Below are positions 6,727-15,556 of a stretch of 19,522 nt of DNA, in pieces. The position numbers and the translations under genes were made by a program. The DNA is from DATIJJ01 sp039936115 (GTDB taxonomy: Bacteria; Pseudomonadota; Gammaproteobacteria; DSM-16500), in assembly GCA_039936115.1 (NCBI GenBank), contig JBDTIZ010000278.1, forward strand, positions 1 through 19,522, given 5' to 3'. How positions within the stretch are numbered: position 1 is the first letter of the stretch; every line of letters begins with the position of its first letter. The notes under the pieces are model-generated. The model ran no database searches. It was not told the DNA's origin and saw nothing but the letters and a program-made list of their open reading frames with translations.

Positions 6727-7470
6727 ATGGATACCCATTTACAAATAAGAACACAAGACACTTCTCTCGCAGATTTCAAAAAAGACGGCCTATTGATTGT
6801 TAGAAATAAAATCGATGCCGCAAAAATTCAAACTTTAATTAAAGAAATTAACGAGATAAGAGAATTTGTTAAAGTAAAAATTCAATCGATGGATCGTCCT
6901 CTAAAGACTTATTCAGATATAGCTGAACGACATTTAGGACGGCTTGATTATCGCTGTGGTTTTACGGCAGATATTTTTGATGAAGTCGCAGAGCCTATTC
7001 TTCAATTAAGTAGGAAAGTTTCGCCGACAATCGATTTTAGATATTATTGGGGAGCAATTCCCTCCGAAAGTGGATCGGGGCCTACTGATTTTCATCGAGA
7101 TGTATATCCAATTTTGAACACAACAGAAGGTGTAAATTTAGATACACCTGACCTTTGTTTGCCGCCATATTATTTAACCGTGCTAATACCGCTTGTAGAA
7201 ATCACGCCTGAAAATGGTCCTACAGAATTCATTAAAGGTAGCCAGCATATAAAAATTGTTAACGAAGACACTTCCGATATTTATGCACCGTTATTATCAC
7301 CGGGTGATTTTGTCATGTTCGATGGTAGAACGATGCATAGAGGTTCGCCCAATAAATCAAAAGATGAGCGGTTGATTGCGTATATGACGTTGGTGGCAAA
7401 TTGGTATCATGATCAAACCTTTGAGATTAATGATTATCTTTTTCCAGAGGTGGCGGTTAAGGGTAAATAG
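6727..7470 (+). CDS. Phytanoyl-CoA dioxygenase (PhyH)-like Fe(II)/2-oxoglutarate oxygenase
   Basis: The 247-residue enzyme would hydroxylate an unknown small molecule or lipid using O2 and 2-oxoglutarate. The double-stranded beta-helix iron triad is visible: H123 and D125 in FHRDVYP, and H204 in TMHRGSP. R215 (DERLIAYM) is placed to bind 2-oxoglutarate. The stretch ENGPTEFIKGSQH (162-174) and PGDFVMFDG (192-200) are typical of the PhyH family. A GTG at 6721 is in frame, but AAGG at 6714-6717 is only 3 nt from it and 9 nt from the ATG at 6727, so I chose the ATG. It stands alone, divergent from the minus-strand operon. It appears intact. The substrate cannot be told from the sequence. Confidence 0.88.
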   Translation: MDTHLQIRTQDTSLADFKKDGLLIVRNKIDAAKIQTLIKEINEIREFVKVKIQSMDRPLKTYSDIAERHLGRLDYRCGFTADIFDEVAEPILQLSRKVSPTIDFRYYWGAIPSESGSGPTDFHRDVYPILNTTEGVNLDTPDLCLPPYYLTVLIPLVEITPENGPTEFIKGSQHIKIVNEDTSDIYAPLLSPGDFVMFDGRTMHRGSPNKSKDERLIAYMTLVANWYHDQTFEINDYLFPEVAVKGK

Positions 7471-7493
7471 AAATTTATAACTGCATGACTTAG

Positions 7494-7652
7494 CAGACAT
7501 CAACTTGACTGGATACCGCGGACAAGCCGCGGTACGACGGCGGTGATGATAATCATTCGTTTAATAATTAGGCCGTCGTAGCATCATTTCGCAGACATCA
7601 ACTTGACTGGATACCGCGGCTTGTCCGAGGTATCTAGTCAACTTGGCATCTG
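7494..7652. mobile_element. MITE-like 159-bp element with 24-bp terminal inverted repeats
   Basis: The left end (7494-7517) and right end (7629-7652) are inverted repeats matching at 19 of 24 positions. Nested inside is a perfect 16-bp inverted repeat, 7519-7534 against 7612-7627 (GGACAAGCCGCGG core), and a 9-bp one, TACGACGGC at 7533-7541 against 7572-7580. The 29-bp sequence starting GCAGACATCAACTTGACTGG also occurs twice directly (7493-7521 and 7591-7619), so the element may have formed by two copies merging. It encodes nothing and lies between convergent genes. Related sequence is at 231-277. I did not identify a clear target-site duplication. Confidence 0.6.
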
Positions 7653-7679
7653 TTTTGATATGCAGAACACATCTTCAAT

Positions 7680-8945
7680 TCACATAATTTTTTTATACAA
7701 CGTCCCATCATACAACATATATTTATTACCACTGTTAGCTTGATACAAACCAACTTTAGCACCATGCACATTATCTTTGCCTTTGATACGATAAGTATTA
7801 TTAACAAATACAACAGGATATTTTATTTCATCCGGATTTCGAATGACAATTGCATTTTTGCCAATTGAAAATGTATCCTCAAGTGTTTTATCATTAATCT
7901 TTACACGGTGATAATTTCCTTGATATTCCAATGGAAAATCTTTTTCTTCGATTTTCGCGCGATAATTTTTGAGAAAATTTAGATAAACAATTTGTGTAGC
8001 GTCAGGAGCTTTATCAAATGTAGTATAACCAAATTTATCATAAATTGCGGTGTATGCATCTTCTTCACTATCATTAAAAGTCACATATCCTTGGTTATAT
8101 TTAGTTGAATATGCCCAAATGTTGCAGCCACTATAAGACAATCCCTCATAGCCATAAAGGATATCATCTTTCACCATTCTCAATTCAATTGTAATGCCAT
8201 TCATTAATTTTCCAGATGCAGCACGCGCATACTTGGGATCGACCATAAATTGAAAGACAGGTGCTATCAGAAAATTTTCAATCAACGTCTTCATATCGTT
8301 CAAGTTAGTGTAATAACCATTGCTATAACAAAAATAACCATGATCTAATATGGCGACAGAAGGGTAATCATATTTGTCGGAAATATCTTGGCTATAAACA
8401 TTTGCAATTTTCTTTCTTGAAAAATAGCTATTTTTCAATTCAAACTTATCTAAAATATATTTTCGATAGAGCTCTTCCATTTTCACATCATAAATTTGTT
8501 CTATCAGATACCCTAAAAATAAAATAGAAATTTCAGAATAATGAAATTTACAACGATTCGTATAAACCGGAGTGATTTTAGTTCTGCAAAAATCTAAAAA
8601 AGTATCTTCATCAGGAATGCTGTGATGTTTAAATGGATTTCCTGCCTCAACACTTTTTAATTCATCATCTGATAAATCGAACGTGTAGGGTAGGCCAGCG
8701 TAGTAACTACAAATATCATGCAACGAAAATTTATTACCAATTATTTTTTGAAAGATAGCTAAAAATTCTTTAGATTTTGGATTGACACAAATCATATCAA
8801 AAAAGTTATCGTCATCGATAATCTCAGCCAAATTGTATTTTTCAGCGAGTAAAGACAATGAAACATACGTTGTTAAGAGTTTAGTAAAAGAACCTGCACA
8901 ATAAAGCCGATTCGCATCAACAGCACCAATGATATCGATTGACAT
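7680..8945 (-). CDS. Serine beta-lactamase-like (class C / penicillin-binding protein fold) hydrolase
   Basis: This 421-residue protein resembles the beta-lactamase-related serine hydrolases (esterases, peptidases). The nucleophile motif SxxK is S19-F-T-K22 (AGSFTKLL). SLHDICSYYAGLP (74-86) corresponds to the family's LLTHTSGLP region. The second motif, normally YxN, is Y136-S-E138. GYEGLSYSGCNIW (265-277) matches the third-motif region. Residues about 330-421 look like the small C-terminal beta-barrel often attached to these enzymes. Two oddities: the usual N-terminal strand and any signal peptide are missing (an in-frame stop lies 10 codons upstream of the ATG), and Asn is replaced by Glu in YxN. 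It may be cytoplasmic, secreted by another route, or altered in activity. AGG precedes the start by 9 nt. Confidence 0.75.
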   Translation of the reverse strand: MSIDIIGAVDANRLYCAGSFTKLLTTYVSLSLLAEKYNLAEIIDDDNFFDMICVNPKSKEFLAIFQKIIGNKFSLHDICSYYAGLPYTFDLSDDELKSVEAGNPFKHHSIPDEDTFLDFCRTKITPVYTNRCKFHYSEISILFLGYLIEQIYDVKMEELYRKYILDKFELKNSYFSRKKIANVYSQDISDKYDYPSVAILDHGYFCYSNGYYTNLNDMKTLIENFLIAPVFQFMVDPKYARAASGKLMNGITIELRMVKDDILYGYEGLSYSGCNIWAYSTKYNQGYVTFNDSEEDAYTAIYDKFGYTTFDKAPDATQIVYLNFLKNYRAKIEEKDFPLEYQGNYHRVKINDKTLEDTFSIGKNAIVIRNPDEIKYPVVFVNNTYRIKGKDNVHGAKVGLYQANSGNKYMLYDGTLYKKIM

Positions 8946-9057
8946 GGATAATAACCTAAGAAGATATGATATCTAATCCTAGCATAACTATGAGAGATTA
9001 TGTCTAGTTTCTAGAGACTGTCTACATCACGTGAATGATTGACGACAGGTTCTAGTA

Positions 9058-12000
9058 TTAGATAATTTTTATAACGGCTGGCGAGACTCCATCCACCGTA
9101 CTTATTGGTTGGGGTACGATCGGTTGTGTAGAGCTACTCATACTTGAAGAAGTGTCTTGTACTTGACTAGGTTGAAGAAAGTCGCGTGGAGGCGCAGCCG
9201 GTAGATTAAAGAAACCAAATTGGACATGCGGCGAAGGTTGTTTATGTTCTTCAGACGCTTGCTGAAATTGCTGTAGAGGCACTAAAAGAGGTAGCTGGCT
9301 GCATGGAGCTGATATTATAAATTGGTTGTTCCCAGGATGTTGAGGTTGCAAAAACTGTTGTGAAGGTAAATGAGTGTACTGAAGCGGTCGTTGCATTTGA
9401 GTTTGCTTAGGTGCAGCATTTAACTGCGCAGCTCTGGCTGCTGCTTCATCAAGTATAGTGACATGACTGTTAACATTATGTGTGAGAATCGCTAAAGGAA
9501 CGGATTTAAAATAATTAGCGATGATAGGTTCTGCTTTCAAGATATCTCCCAGCTTTCGTAAATCACCCATAAATATTGCTTTGGCTAAAAAACGGAGATA
9601 CACAATATCCAGCATTCGACGCCCTTTATAGTCATCCATGCTTACCATCGATTGATATAACCATCTTTTATCACCCAATACGGCGCGATTTATTGTCGGA
9701 AATAATTTAGAAAACAGACTGGTTTCAAACAGAAATCTCATGTTTGTGACGGCATTACCTTTCAATAAAATTGATTCTAGCCAGCGATTGGCATCAGCCG
9801 GCGTTTTAGTATATTTAGGGAAATCATTAACCATTTTTTGTTTTTGCGTATAAGCATATTGTGCAGCGAGCAACGGATGTTTATTTAAAATCACTGCTCG
9901 TTTGTCCTCTTTGCAGTGATGAAGTAAGATATCATATACAGTTGATAAGCTGTGCGACTCTTTTTTTGTTGCAGCAATTTGATTACATAAGTCTTTTTTT
10001 AGTGTTTCATCGTCAACATCTGCGATCAAATCACCAAATAATCTACGAAGAATATTTAATTGAAATAAATACCCAATCGCTTCGTTATGATTCTCATGAT
10101 AAAAGAGTTTACCAAGCCAGATATTTGTTTGATCTGGTTTGCTTAATAGTAAGAAAACTAAATCAGGTGTAGTTGATTTTATGGCATCTTCAAGTCTCTG
10201 TGCGAGAGAAAAATCTTCAGATACCGCTTGTTTAATGACTCGTAAAATTCGCACAGGATCTTCTGTAAACGAAGTGACTGGTTCTTCAATGGTATCAATA
10301 ATTTTATTTTGTAAGTCAGCCCAGCCACGCCTAGATGGGTCACGTAATCGTTTATCTAATCCGAATGATAAAGCGCCTGTTGTCGTGTCACAGCTCAGAG
10401 CATCTTGCTCATAGTCAGGCAAATCTTTTGCTAGGTGTTCACTATAACGAATATCTACATCTTTGCCATCAATGACAGCACGAACCAGCAATGGATCGTA
10501 AACTTTTTTACTATTGTTAGCCTTGATAGTTCCACCGATTTTTAGAACTGCTTTTGTAATCTCGTCGGGAAGAGCGGCTGTTCTAAAATCGTAGTCTCCC
10601 TTGTAGGTGGATTTTTTGGACGGAACATTTGCTAACACACGTGCTCGCATACGTGCTCGCGCACCGCCGACAATAGATGGAATGGCTTTTCCACTGAAGT
10701 CTCTTAATGCATTTAAAACTTTCAATTCAATTTCATCAGGTTCGATAGGTGGTATTTTTTTAACAATTCCATTACGAATACGATTTTGCAATTTAGCTTG
10801 ATATTCTGGAGATTTTTTATCGACTGGTGCATTTTTAAAAAAGTTATTTGAAACTTGAGTGACTATTTTTATTTCCGAATCATGTGTGGTAATTGGTTTA
10901 CCGCGTGAATTCTTATCTCTATCAGTATCTTGTTCGCTCTCTGGTTCAATTGAGGAAGTTTTTCTATTTAGATTACGTTGCTTAAGTTTTTGTTGTTTCT
11001 TGGAACTACGTTCCTTATTTTTTGCTTTTCTTTCTTGCAATTCTTGTGCGCTTGGTAATCTCAGACCTTGTGGTGCTTGGATTCTGTCTCGTCGATCTTG
11101 TTCAAAGTTTTCCTCGGAGGATACTTCTACGTCAGCCAATGATTCTAAAGATGACGAAGATTCTCCTGAAGTTGGAGTTATCTCAGAGCGTGAAATCGTA
11201 TCAGAATCTGTGTTTTCGGAATCAGAGCTTTCCTCGCTTGGACTAATGTTTTTTTGAGTTTTTTTAGTCCGGATAAATGATTTTTTAGGTCGAATGGTAG
11301 GATTCTTTTTCCCGTGGCGTTTCTTTTTTGTGGAACCTGGTGTTTCTTTTTCTTCTGTTTGTTGTTTTGTTTCCAATAAGCGTTTAACTTTTTGAATGGC
11401 TTCCATCACTGATTTCAAACGTTTATTATCCTTTAAGTGTTGATAAGTCTCTACAAAATCTTCAGCTGATTCTATATATACATCTGCTAAATCAAATTTA
11501 CTTTGTTTAACAGCAAGATCCTCTGCCAAATCTAAAATTTGGTTAAGAAATTCAGTCGAATGTCTTTTTTTAGTTTCGTTATCTGTGATGAATGCTAACA
11601 TATCGCCGTGAATGACTGCTGCTTTATCAAGATAAGCGTCGCTGAGTTGATAAGTTCGTAATGTAATAAATAAATCGCGTTTTTCTCGATAAGCTTGGAT
11701 GAGCCGATCATTTTTAGCTTTCTCCGAACCTTGCGACACATGATGCAACCAAATAGCAGCACTTAAATCAAATAGAATAGCGTCTATTTCTCGAAGCAAT
11801 TGTTTGCTTGCTGTTGCAATCTTAATCCGACATTGCGCGCGATGTAAATAATAGTCCCCACGATGTTCTGCTAGAGTGGTGCGAGGATCAGCACTCATTC
11901 CAATTAAAATATCAAGGTTGGCTTTAGTTTCTGCAGTGAATTTTTTCTGATGAGGTAACGTTGAAATGTGTTTATGTAATTTTTCAGGTTCGTGATGATT

Positions 12001-14610
12001 GATTTTATTAAGTTCTTTTTCAGAAGCTACCAAGCACTGGGCTATTTTTTCATGGTATTTTTTCGAAAAGTGACAGGTCGGATCATATAGAAGAATAGAT
12101 TCGATTGTTTTAATGACAGATTCAAACTGATTCAATTGGAAATAGAATATTGCTTGCAAATAGAGAGCGTTTACAATATTTGATAAATAACTTTCAGAAC
12201 AAATTGATCTTTCGAGAGTGACTCCTTCCTCCAGGCTTATTATTGCCTGTGCGAGAAGTTTTTTGTTGGCGACGCCAGTGGGTGAATTAAATAGTTTATC
12301 CAAGGCAGTTGCTTTTTTGATAATCACTTCCAGTGGCAGGACAAACTCTGAAAAGGTAATGCTTGCTTCATTTAAAATACCAAGCACTTTCTCAGCATCT
12401 ACACTATTATTTATTGTAGGGGTGATTTTTGATAACAGTATTGCTAATAATTTTAATCTCTCGAAATTTTTACCTGGGTTGATAGCAAGCAATGATTTAA
12501 GAAGTGCATTTGTGTTATCAACTTCACTAGATTTATGTTCCTCTGGCGAGCGAAGCACCGGTTTCCAAAGCAACGGTACACTGACTTCGGGTGTTTCAGA
12601 TAATGACAAAATCTTCCGAATTTCATCAATTTTAGCTTCGGCGCTACTGCTTTTCTCACCATTGGGAGTAATATCTCTTACTGCCCTATAAAATTCTAAA
12701 GCTCGATCGTATTTTTCCAATCCAAATAAACTTTCGGCCAGATTGCATAGCATTAACTGAAAATCATTATTTAACTTTTTATGCATCGATGGATGAATAC
12801 ATTGCAAAGCCATCATGTGATCTTCACGAGCAGATCTCAATAATTCATGATCATTGTCGCTTATCGGAGCTGTTAAACAGCAAAATACAAACGAATTCCT
12901 CCGTTGAATAAAGTGTTTGCCCTCACATTGAAACATGGTGTCTCTCGTCGCGTTTAAACTCCAACACCAAATAGCAACATTAAGATCATTAAATATTTCA
13001 CCCCATGCGCTTGGGTCAGTCATACCGACATCATCGAGCGCAATTTGCATGTTGCATCGTGCTCGGTAATAATAAAAAAGATAATTTTTAGGATCGATTT
13101 GAATGAGTGCATCTAATTGTAACTTCAGACTAGTAAAGTTTGTTTTTCTTTTATCGGAAGTGAGTGTTGTTTGTGTCAATAACAGTTCAAATAGTTTAAA
13201 TAGCCTTTCGGGATCGTTAGTTGCAGAGGTTATTTCGGTATTTATCTTAGTACTTATCTTAGCTTCACATACTGCGAGATGACGAGAAATTTCTTTTTCA
13301 AGACCGCGACAATATTCAGCACGCTCATCAAGTTTAATAGCAGTTAAATAACAAGTTCTTGCAGCTGCAAAATCGTTTGCTTTAAAAAGTCTTGCAGCTT
13401 TTGCATAAAAATCAGCAGGAGTAGTCGGAATATTTTCTTCTTTGGTTTCAGACTGACTCAGTTCCTCATGAAATCGTTTGATGAGTGTTTCAACTATGGT
13501 AGAAGGTAAAACTTTATAGGATTTTTCTGCGTATGCTAATGCTTGGCCAATATTTCTTAAATTATAAAACTTCGTGGCGACGTCAAAAAAGTTTCCTGCA
13601 AATTCAGCTTTGAACATGCGAGTAAGAACGTCTGATATCCCAGCTTGTGTAGTACAAGACAAACCTTTTTCATAATCAATATAGCATTGCTCAAGCAAGT
13701 CAGCATGATCAATCGGATTTAATATAATCTTATGGAGTACATATCTGCTTCTTTCTAAATAATGCTCACCTGTTTCTTGATAGAGTTTTTCTGTATCAAG
13801 CATCGCATTAACTAGCCAGATCGCCAGATTGATATCCGCCATGATCTCGTTTTCATCTTGTTTTGAACTACTCTTTTTTAGTTTCACCAATTGAATGCGA
13901 CAGCGGGCTCTATAGAGATATAAAGTACTATTTAGCGGGTTTAATGCGATAAGTTGGCTAAACAAAAGTTCGGCTTTGTTAAAATCTTTACCTTGGTACA
14001 AATCAAATGCTGTTTTTTTAGTTTGAGAAATTTTTTCTTCGTTTTTATCAGATTGACTGCGATCACCGTAACAATTTCTTACTACCTTATCGATGTCAAC
14101 TATACCAATGTCTTTTCCCATTTCATCTAATTGGATAGCGTCACGTAAATACATTCTTGCTTCTACAAAGCGTTTTTCGAAACAAAGGTATTCACAACGT
14201 TGATAATAGGCACCTGCAAGATTATGAGATTTTCTTTCTGATTGCGATTTACTTTCAATCTTAATTCCTTCGTCTAAACTTTTAATCGCATTCTTATAAT
14301 CGCGTTTTTTTTCGTAGGCATAAGCTTGATAGGTTAATACTAAAAGACTGAGAACAAGACCAGGATGGGAAACTTTAAGAGAAGCTATAACATCAAGAAT
14401 ACTGTTAGGATTCATTGCATCAAAATCATTCTGACATTCAGCAATCGCTGTAGCTAGTGTGGTAGCGGCTCGATCAATATCAGTTAAATTACGATCAAGA
14501 TTGCATGCTATTAAAGACAAACGTAGATTCGTGATATCGACATAGGACGCTGAATCGCTTAATAACAACGGACTAACTTGTTGTTCTTTAGACAACTGCT
14601 TGGAATTCAT
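9058..14610 (-). CDS. Giant TPR-repeat protein fused to a poly(A) polymerase / CCA-adding type nucleotidyltransferase
   Basis: The protein has 1850 residues. Residues 1-1080 are helical TPR-like repeats, including a long module repeated three times (around 231-265, 513-548 and 920-954: YRARC, then about 31 residues on, AIW). Residues 1085-1270 are disordered and highly charged, with NLS-like clusters (KKKRHGKK at 1095). Residues about 1290-1470 resemble a class II nucleotidyltransferase head: VGG (1314-1316), GDYDF with D1339/D1341, further acids D1384/D1386 in DVDIRY, and EDPVRILR (1450-1457). Residues 1470-1720 are helical, with an NAVTNMRFLFETSLFSKLFP stretch like the tail of PcnB. Residues 1725-1850 are Gln/Pro-rich. 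GAGG lies about 8 nt before the ATG. No signal peptide or membrane segment is evident. Templateless nucleotide addition to RNA (or protein) is inferred, as is an effector role; the intact DxD argues for an active enzyme. Confidence 0.85.
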   Translation of the reverse strand: MNSKQLSKEQQVSPLLLSDSASYVDITNLRLSLIACNLDRNLTDIDRAATTLATAIAECQNDFDAMNPNSILDVIASLKVSHPGLVLSLLVLTYQAYAYEKKRDYKNAIKSLDEGIKIESKSQSERKSHNLAGAYYQRCEYLCFEKRFVEARMYLRDAIQLDEMGKDIGIVDIDKVVRNCYGDRSQSDKNEEKISQTKKTAFDLYQGKDFNKAELLFSQLIALNPLNSTLYLYRARCRIQLVKLKKSSSKQDENEIMADINLAIWLVNAMLDTEKLYQETGEHYLERSRYVLHKIILNPIDHADLLEQCYIDYEKGLSCTTQAGISDVLTRMFKAEFAGNFFDVATKFYNLRNIGQALAYAEKSYKVLPSTIVETLIKRFHEELSQSETKEENIPTTPADFYAKAARLFKANDFAAARTCYLTAIKLDERAEYCRGLEKEISRHLAVCEAKISTKINTEITSATNDPERLFKLFELLLTQTTLTSDKRKTNFTSLKLQLDALIQIDPKNYLFYYYRARCNMQIALDDVGMTDPSAWGEIFNDLNVAIWCWSLNATRDTMFQCEGKHFIQRRNSFVFCCLTAPISDNDHELLRSAREDHMMALQCIHPSMHKKLNNDFQLMLCNLAESLFGLEKYDRALEFYRAVRDITPNGEKSSSAEAKIDEIRKILSLSETPEVSVPLLWKPVLRSPEEHKSSEVDNTNALLKSLLAINPGKNFERLKLLAILLSKITPTINNSVDAEKVLGILNEASITFSEFVLPLEVIIKKATALDKLFNSPTGVANKKLLAQAIISLEEGVTLERSICSESYLSNIVNALYLQAIFYFQLNQFESVIKTIESILLYDPTCHFSKKYHEKIAQCLVASEKELNKINHHEPEKLHKHISTLPHQKKFTAETKANLDILIGMSADPRTTLAEHRGDYYLHRAQCRIKIATASKQLLREIDAILFDLSAAIWLHHVSQGSEKAKNDRLIQAYREKRDLFITLRTYQLSDAYLDKAAVIHGDMLAFITDNETKKRHSTEFLNQILDLAEDLAVKQSKFDLADVYIESAEDFVETYQHLKDNKRLKSVMEAIQKVKRLLETKQQTEEKETPGSTKKKRHGKKNPTIRPKKSFIRTKKTQKNISPSEESSDSENTDSDTISRSEITPTSGESSSSLESLADVEVSSEENFEQDRRDRIQAPQGLRLPSAQELQERKAKNKERSSKKQQKLKQRNLNRKTSSIEPESEQDTDRDKNSRGKPITTHDSEIKIVTQVSNNFFKNAPVDKKSPEYQAKLQNRIRNGIVKKIPPIEPDEIELKVLNALRDFSGKAIPSIVGGARARMRARVLANVPSKKSTYKGDYDFRTAALPDEITKAVLKIGGTIKANNSKKVYDPLLVRAVIDGKDVDIRYSEHLAKDLPDYEQDALSCDTTTGALSFGLDKRLRDPSRRGWADLQNKIIDTIEEPVTSFTEDPVRILRVIKQAVSEDFSLAQRLEDAIKSTTPDLVFLLLSKPDQTNIWLGKLFYHENHNEAIGYLFQLNILRRLFGDLIADVDDETLKKDLCNQIAATKKESHSLSTVYDILLHHCKEDKRAVILNKHPLLAAQYAYTQKQKMVNDFPKYTKTPADANRWLESILLKGNAVTNMRFLFETSLFSKLFPTINRAVLGDKRWLYQSMVSMDDYKGRRMLDIVYLRFLAKAIFMGDLRKLGDILKAEPIIANYFKSVPLAILTHNVNSHVTILDEAAARAAQLNAAPKQTQMQRPLQYTHLPSQQFLQPQHPGNNQFIISAPCSQLPLLVPLQQFQQASEEHKQPSPHVQFGFFNLPAAPPRDFLQPSQVQDTSSSMSSSTQPIVPQPISTVDGVSPAVIKII

Positions 14611-14655
14611 TAACCAACCTCGTTTTTTTGTGACTTTTATTTGTTATTTGTACAA

Positions 14656-14684
14656 ATATTAGCTAGTATAGCAAAAAAAGTCAA
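14656..14684 (-). promoter_or_regulatory. Sigma70-type promoter of the TPR-nucleotidyltransferase gene
   Basis: On the minus strand, TTGACT (14679-14684) is followed after 17 bp by TAATAT (14656-14661), about 45 bp before the start codon. This is a near-consensus promoter. It indicates independent transcription from the upstream carbonic anhydrase gene, which ends at 14721. Confidence 0.65.
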
Positions 14685-14720
14685 CTTAACTCTAGAATCT
14701 CCTTCTCACACTTGATTGCC

Positions 14721-15326
14721 TCAATCCAAGGGCTGATAGACTTTTTGACTATCGGAATAGGTAAAAATCTGTCCCATTTTAATATCAAAAAACCACAAAT
14801 GAATAATAAGTTTTTTCTGTAAGACTTTTTCTTTAATCCACGGGAAAGTAAGACAATTTTGATGAGATTGATTAAGCGCCGACTTTGCATAATCATCAGT
14901 ATTTTGAAGGTTGCGATCGGATGTTTTAATGAGTGACACCCAATTATTGATAAAATCATTGTTATCTTGCGTGTTTAAGAGTGCTTGAATTCCCCCACAC
15001 TGGCTATGTCCCAGTAAAATCAAATGTTCAACTTCCAAAACACATACACCAAATTCTAATGCAGCACTGGTACCATGATGGGCATCGTCTTTTTCATAAG
15101 GCGGGATAATGTTCGCTACATTTCGTACAACGAATAAATCACCCGGATCACATTGAAGGATTAATGCGGGATCAACGCGCGAATCACAGCAGGCAACGAC
15201 CATGATTTTAGGTTGTTGGCCATAATGAGATAGATATTGCATGACCGATTTATCGCCCAATGCATATTTCTTTCGAAATTGTTGATATCCATCCAGCACT
15301 TTTAAGAAACTATTTTTCACATGCAT
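14721..15326 (-). CDS. Beta-class carbonic anhydrase
   Basis: The 201-residue enzyme interconverts CO2 and bicarbonate in the cytoplasm. The zinc ligands and active-site dyad are all present: C46, D48 and R50 in ACCDSRVDP, and H107 and C110 in GHSQCGG (106-112). VVRNVANIIPP (66-76) and HHGTSAALEFGV (83-94) are also typical. Length is normal for the family. The ATG at 15326 is immediately preceded by TAGGG with almost no spacing. The in-frame GTG two codons later (15320) has that same AGGG at 6 nt, so translation may really start there. It is divergent from the 842-residue gene. On a plasmid it may be a spare copy of a chromosomal enzyme. Confidence 0.93.
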   Translation of the reverse strand: MHVKNSFLKVLDGYQQFRKKYALGDKSVMQYLSHYGQQPKIMVVACCDSRVDPALILQCDPGDLFVVRNVANIIPPYEKDDAHHGTSAALEFGVCVLEVEHLILLGHSQCGGIQALLNTQDNNDFINNWVSLIKTSDRNLQNTDDYAKSALNQSHQNCLTFPWIKEKVLQKKLIIHLWFFDIKMGQIFTYSDSQKVYQPLD

Positions 15327-15441
15327 CCCTACGCTTTAATGATTTTGCAACTTTACACGTATCTTATTCTGCCTTCAATCAATGTTGTTTTAAATTAAAC
15401 CTTATGATTTTTATAGTGTTTTTATTTTAAACAGAAAGTGA

Positions 15442-15470
15442 TTGAAATATAAACCTTCTTCACCTAAAAT
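15442..15470 (+). promoter_or_regulatory. Sigma70-type promoter of the 842-residue protein gene
   Basis: TTGAAA (15442-15447), then a 17-bp spacer, then TAAAAT (15465-15470), followed by a leader of about 80 nt before the ATG at 15557. The match is good, but in AT-rich DNA some such matches arise by chance. Confidence 0.5.
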
Positions 15471-15556
15471 CGCGCAAAGAATAAACCATACGACTGGATA
15501 TATTCATAAAATTATACAATCTGAATATTCAACTCAGACAAACAAGAGGAAAAACG

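Noticed and set aside
10139..11257. Several long plus-strand frames opposite the giant gene
   Set aside because: They are antisense shadows. The minus strand holds an uninterrupted 1850-codon frame with recognisable motifs, promoter and ribosome binding site.
14681..14959. 92-codon frame on the minus strand
   Set aside because: It is a shifted-frame shadow of the carbonic anhydrase gene, whose zinc motifs fix the true frame.
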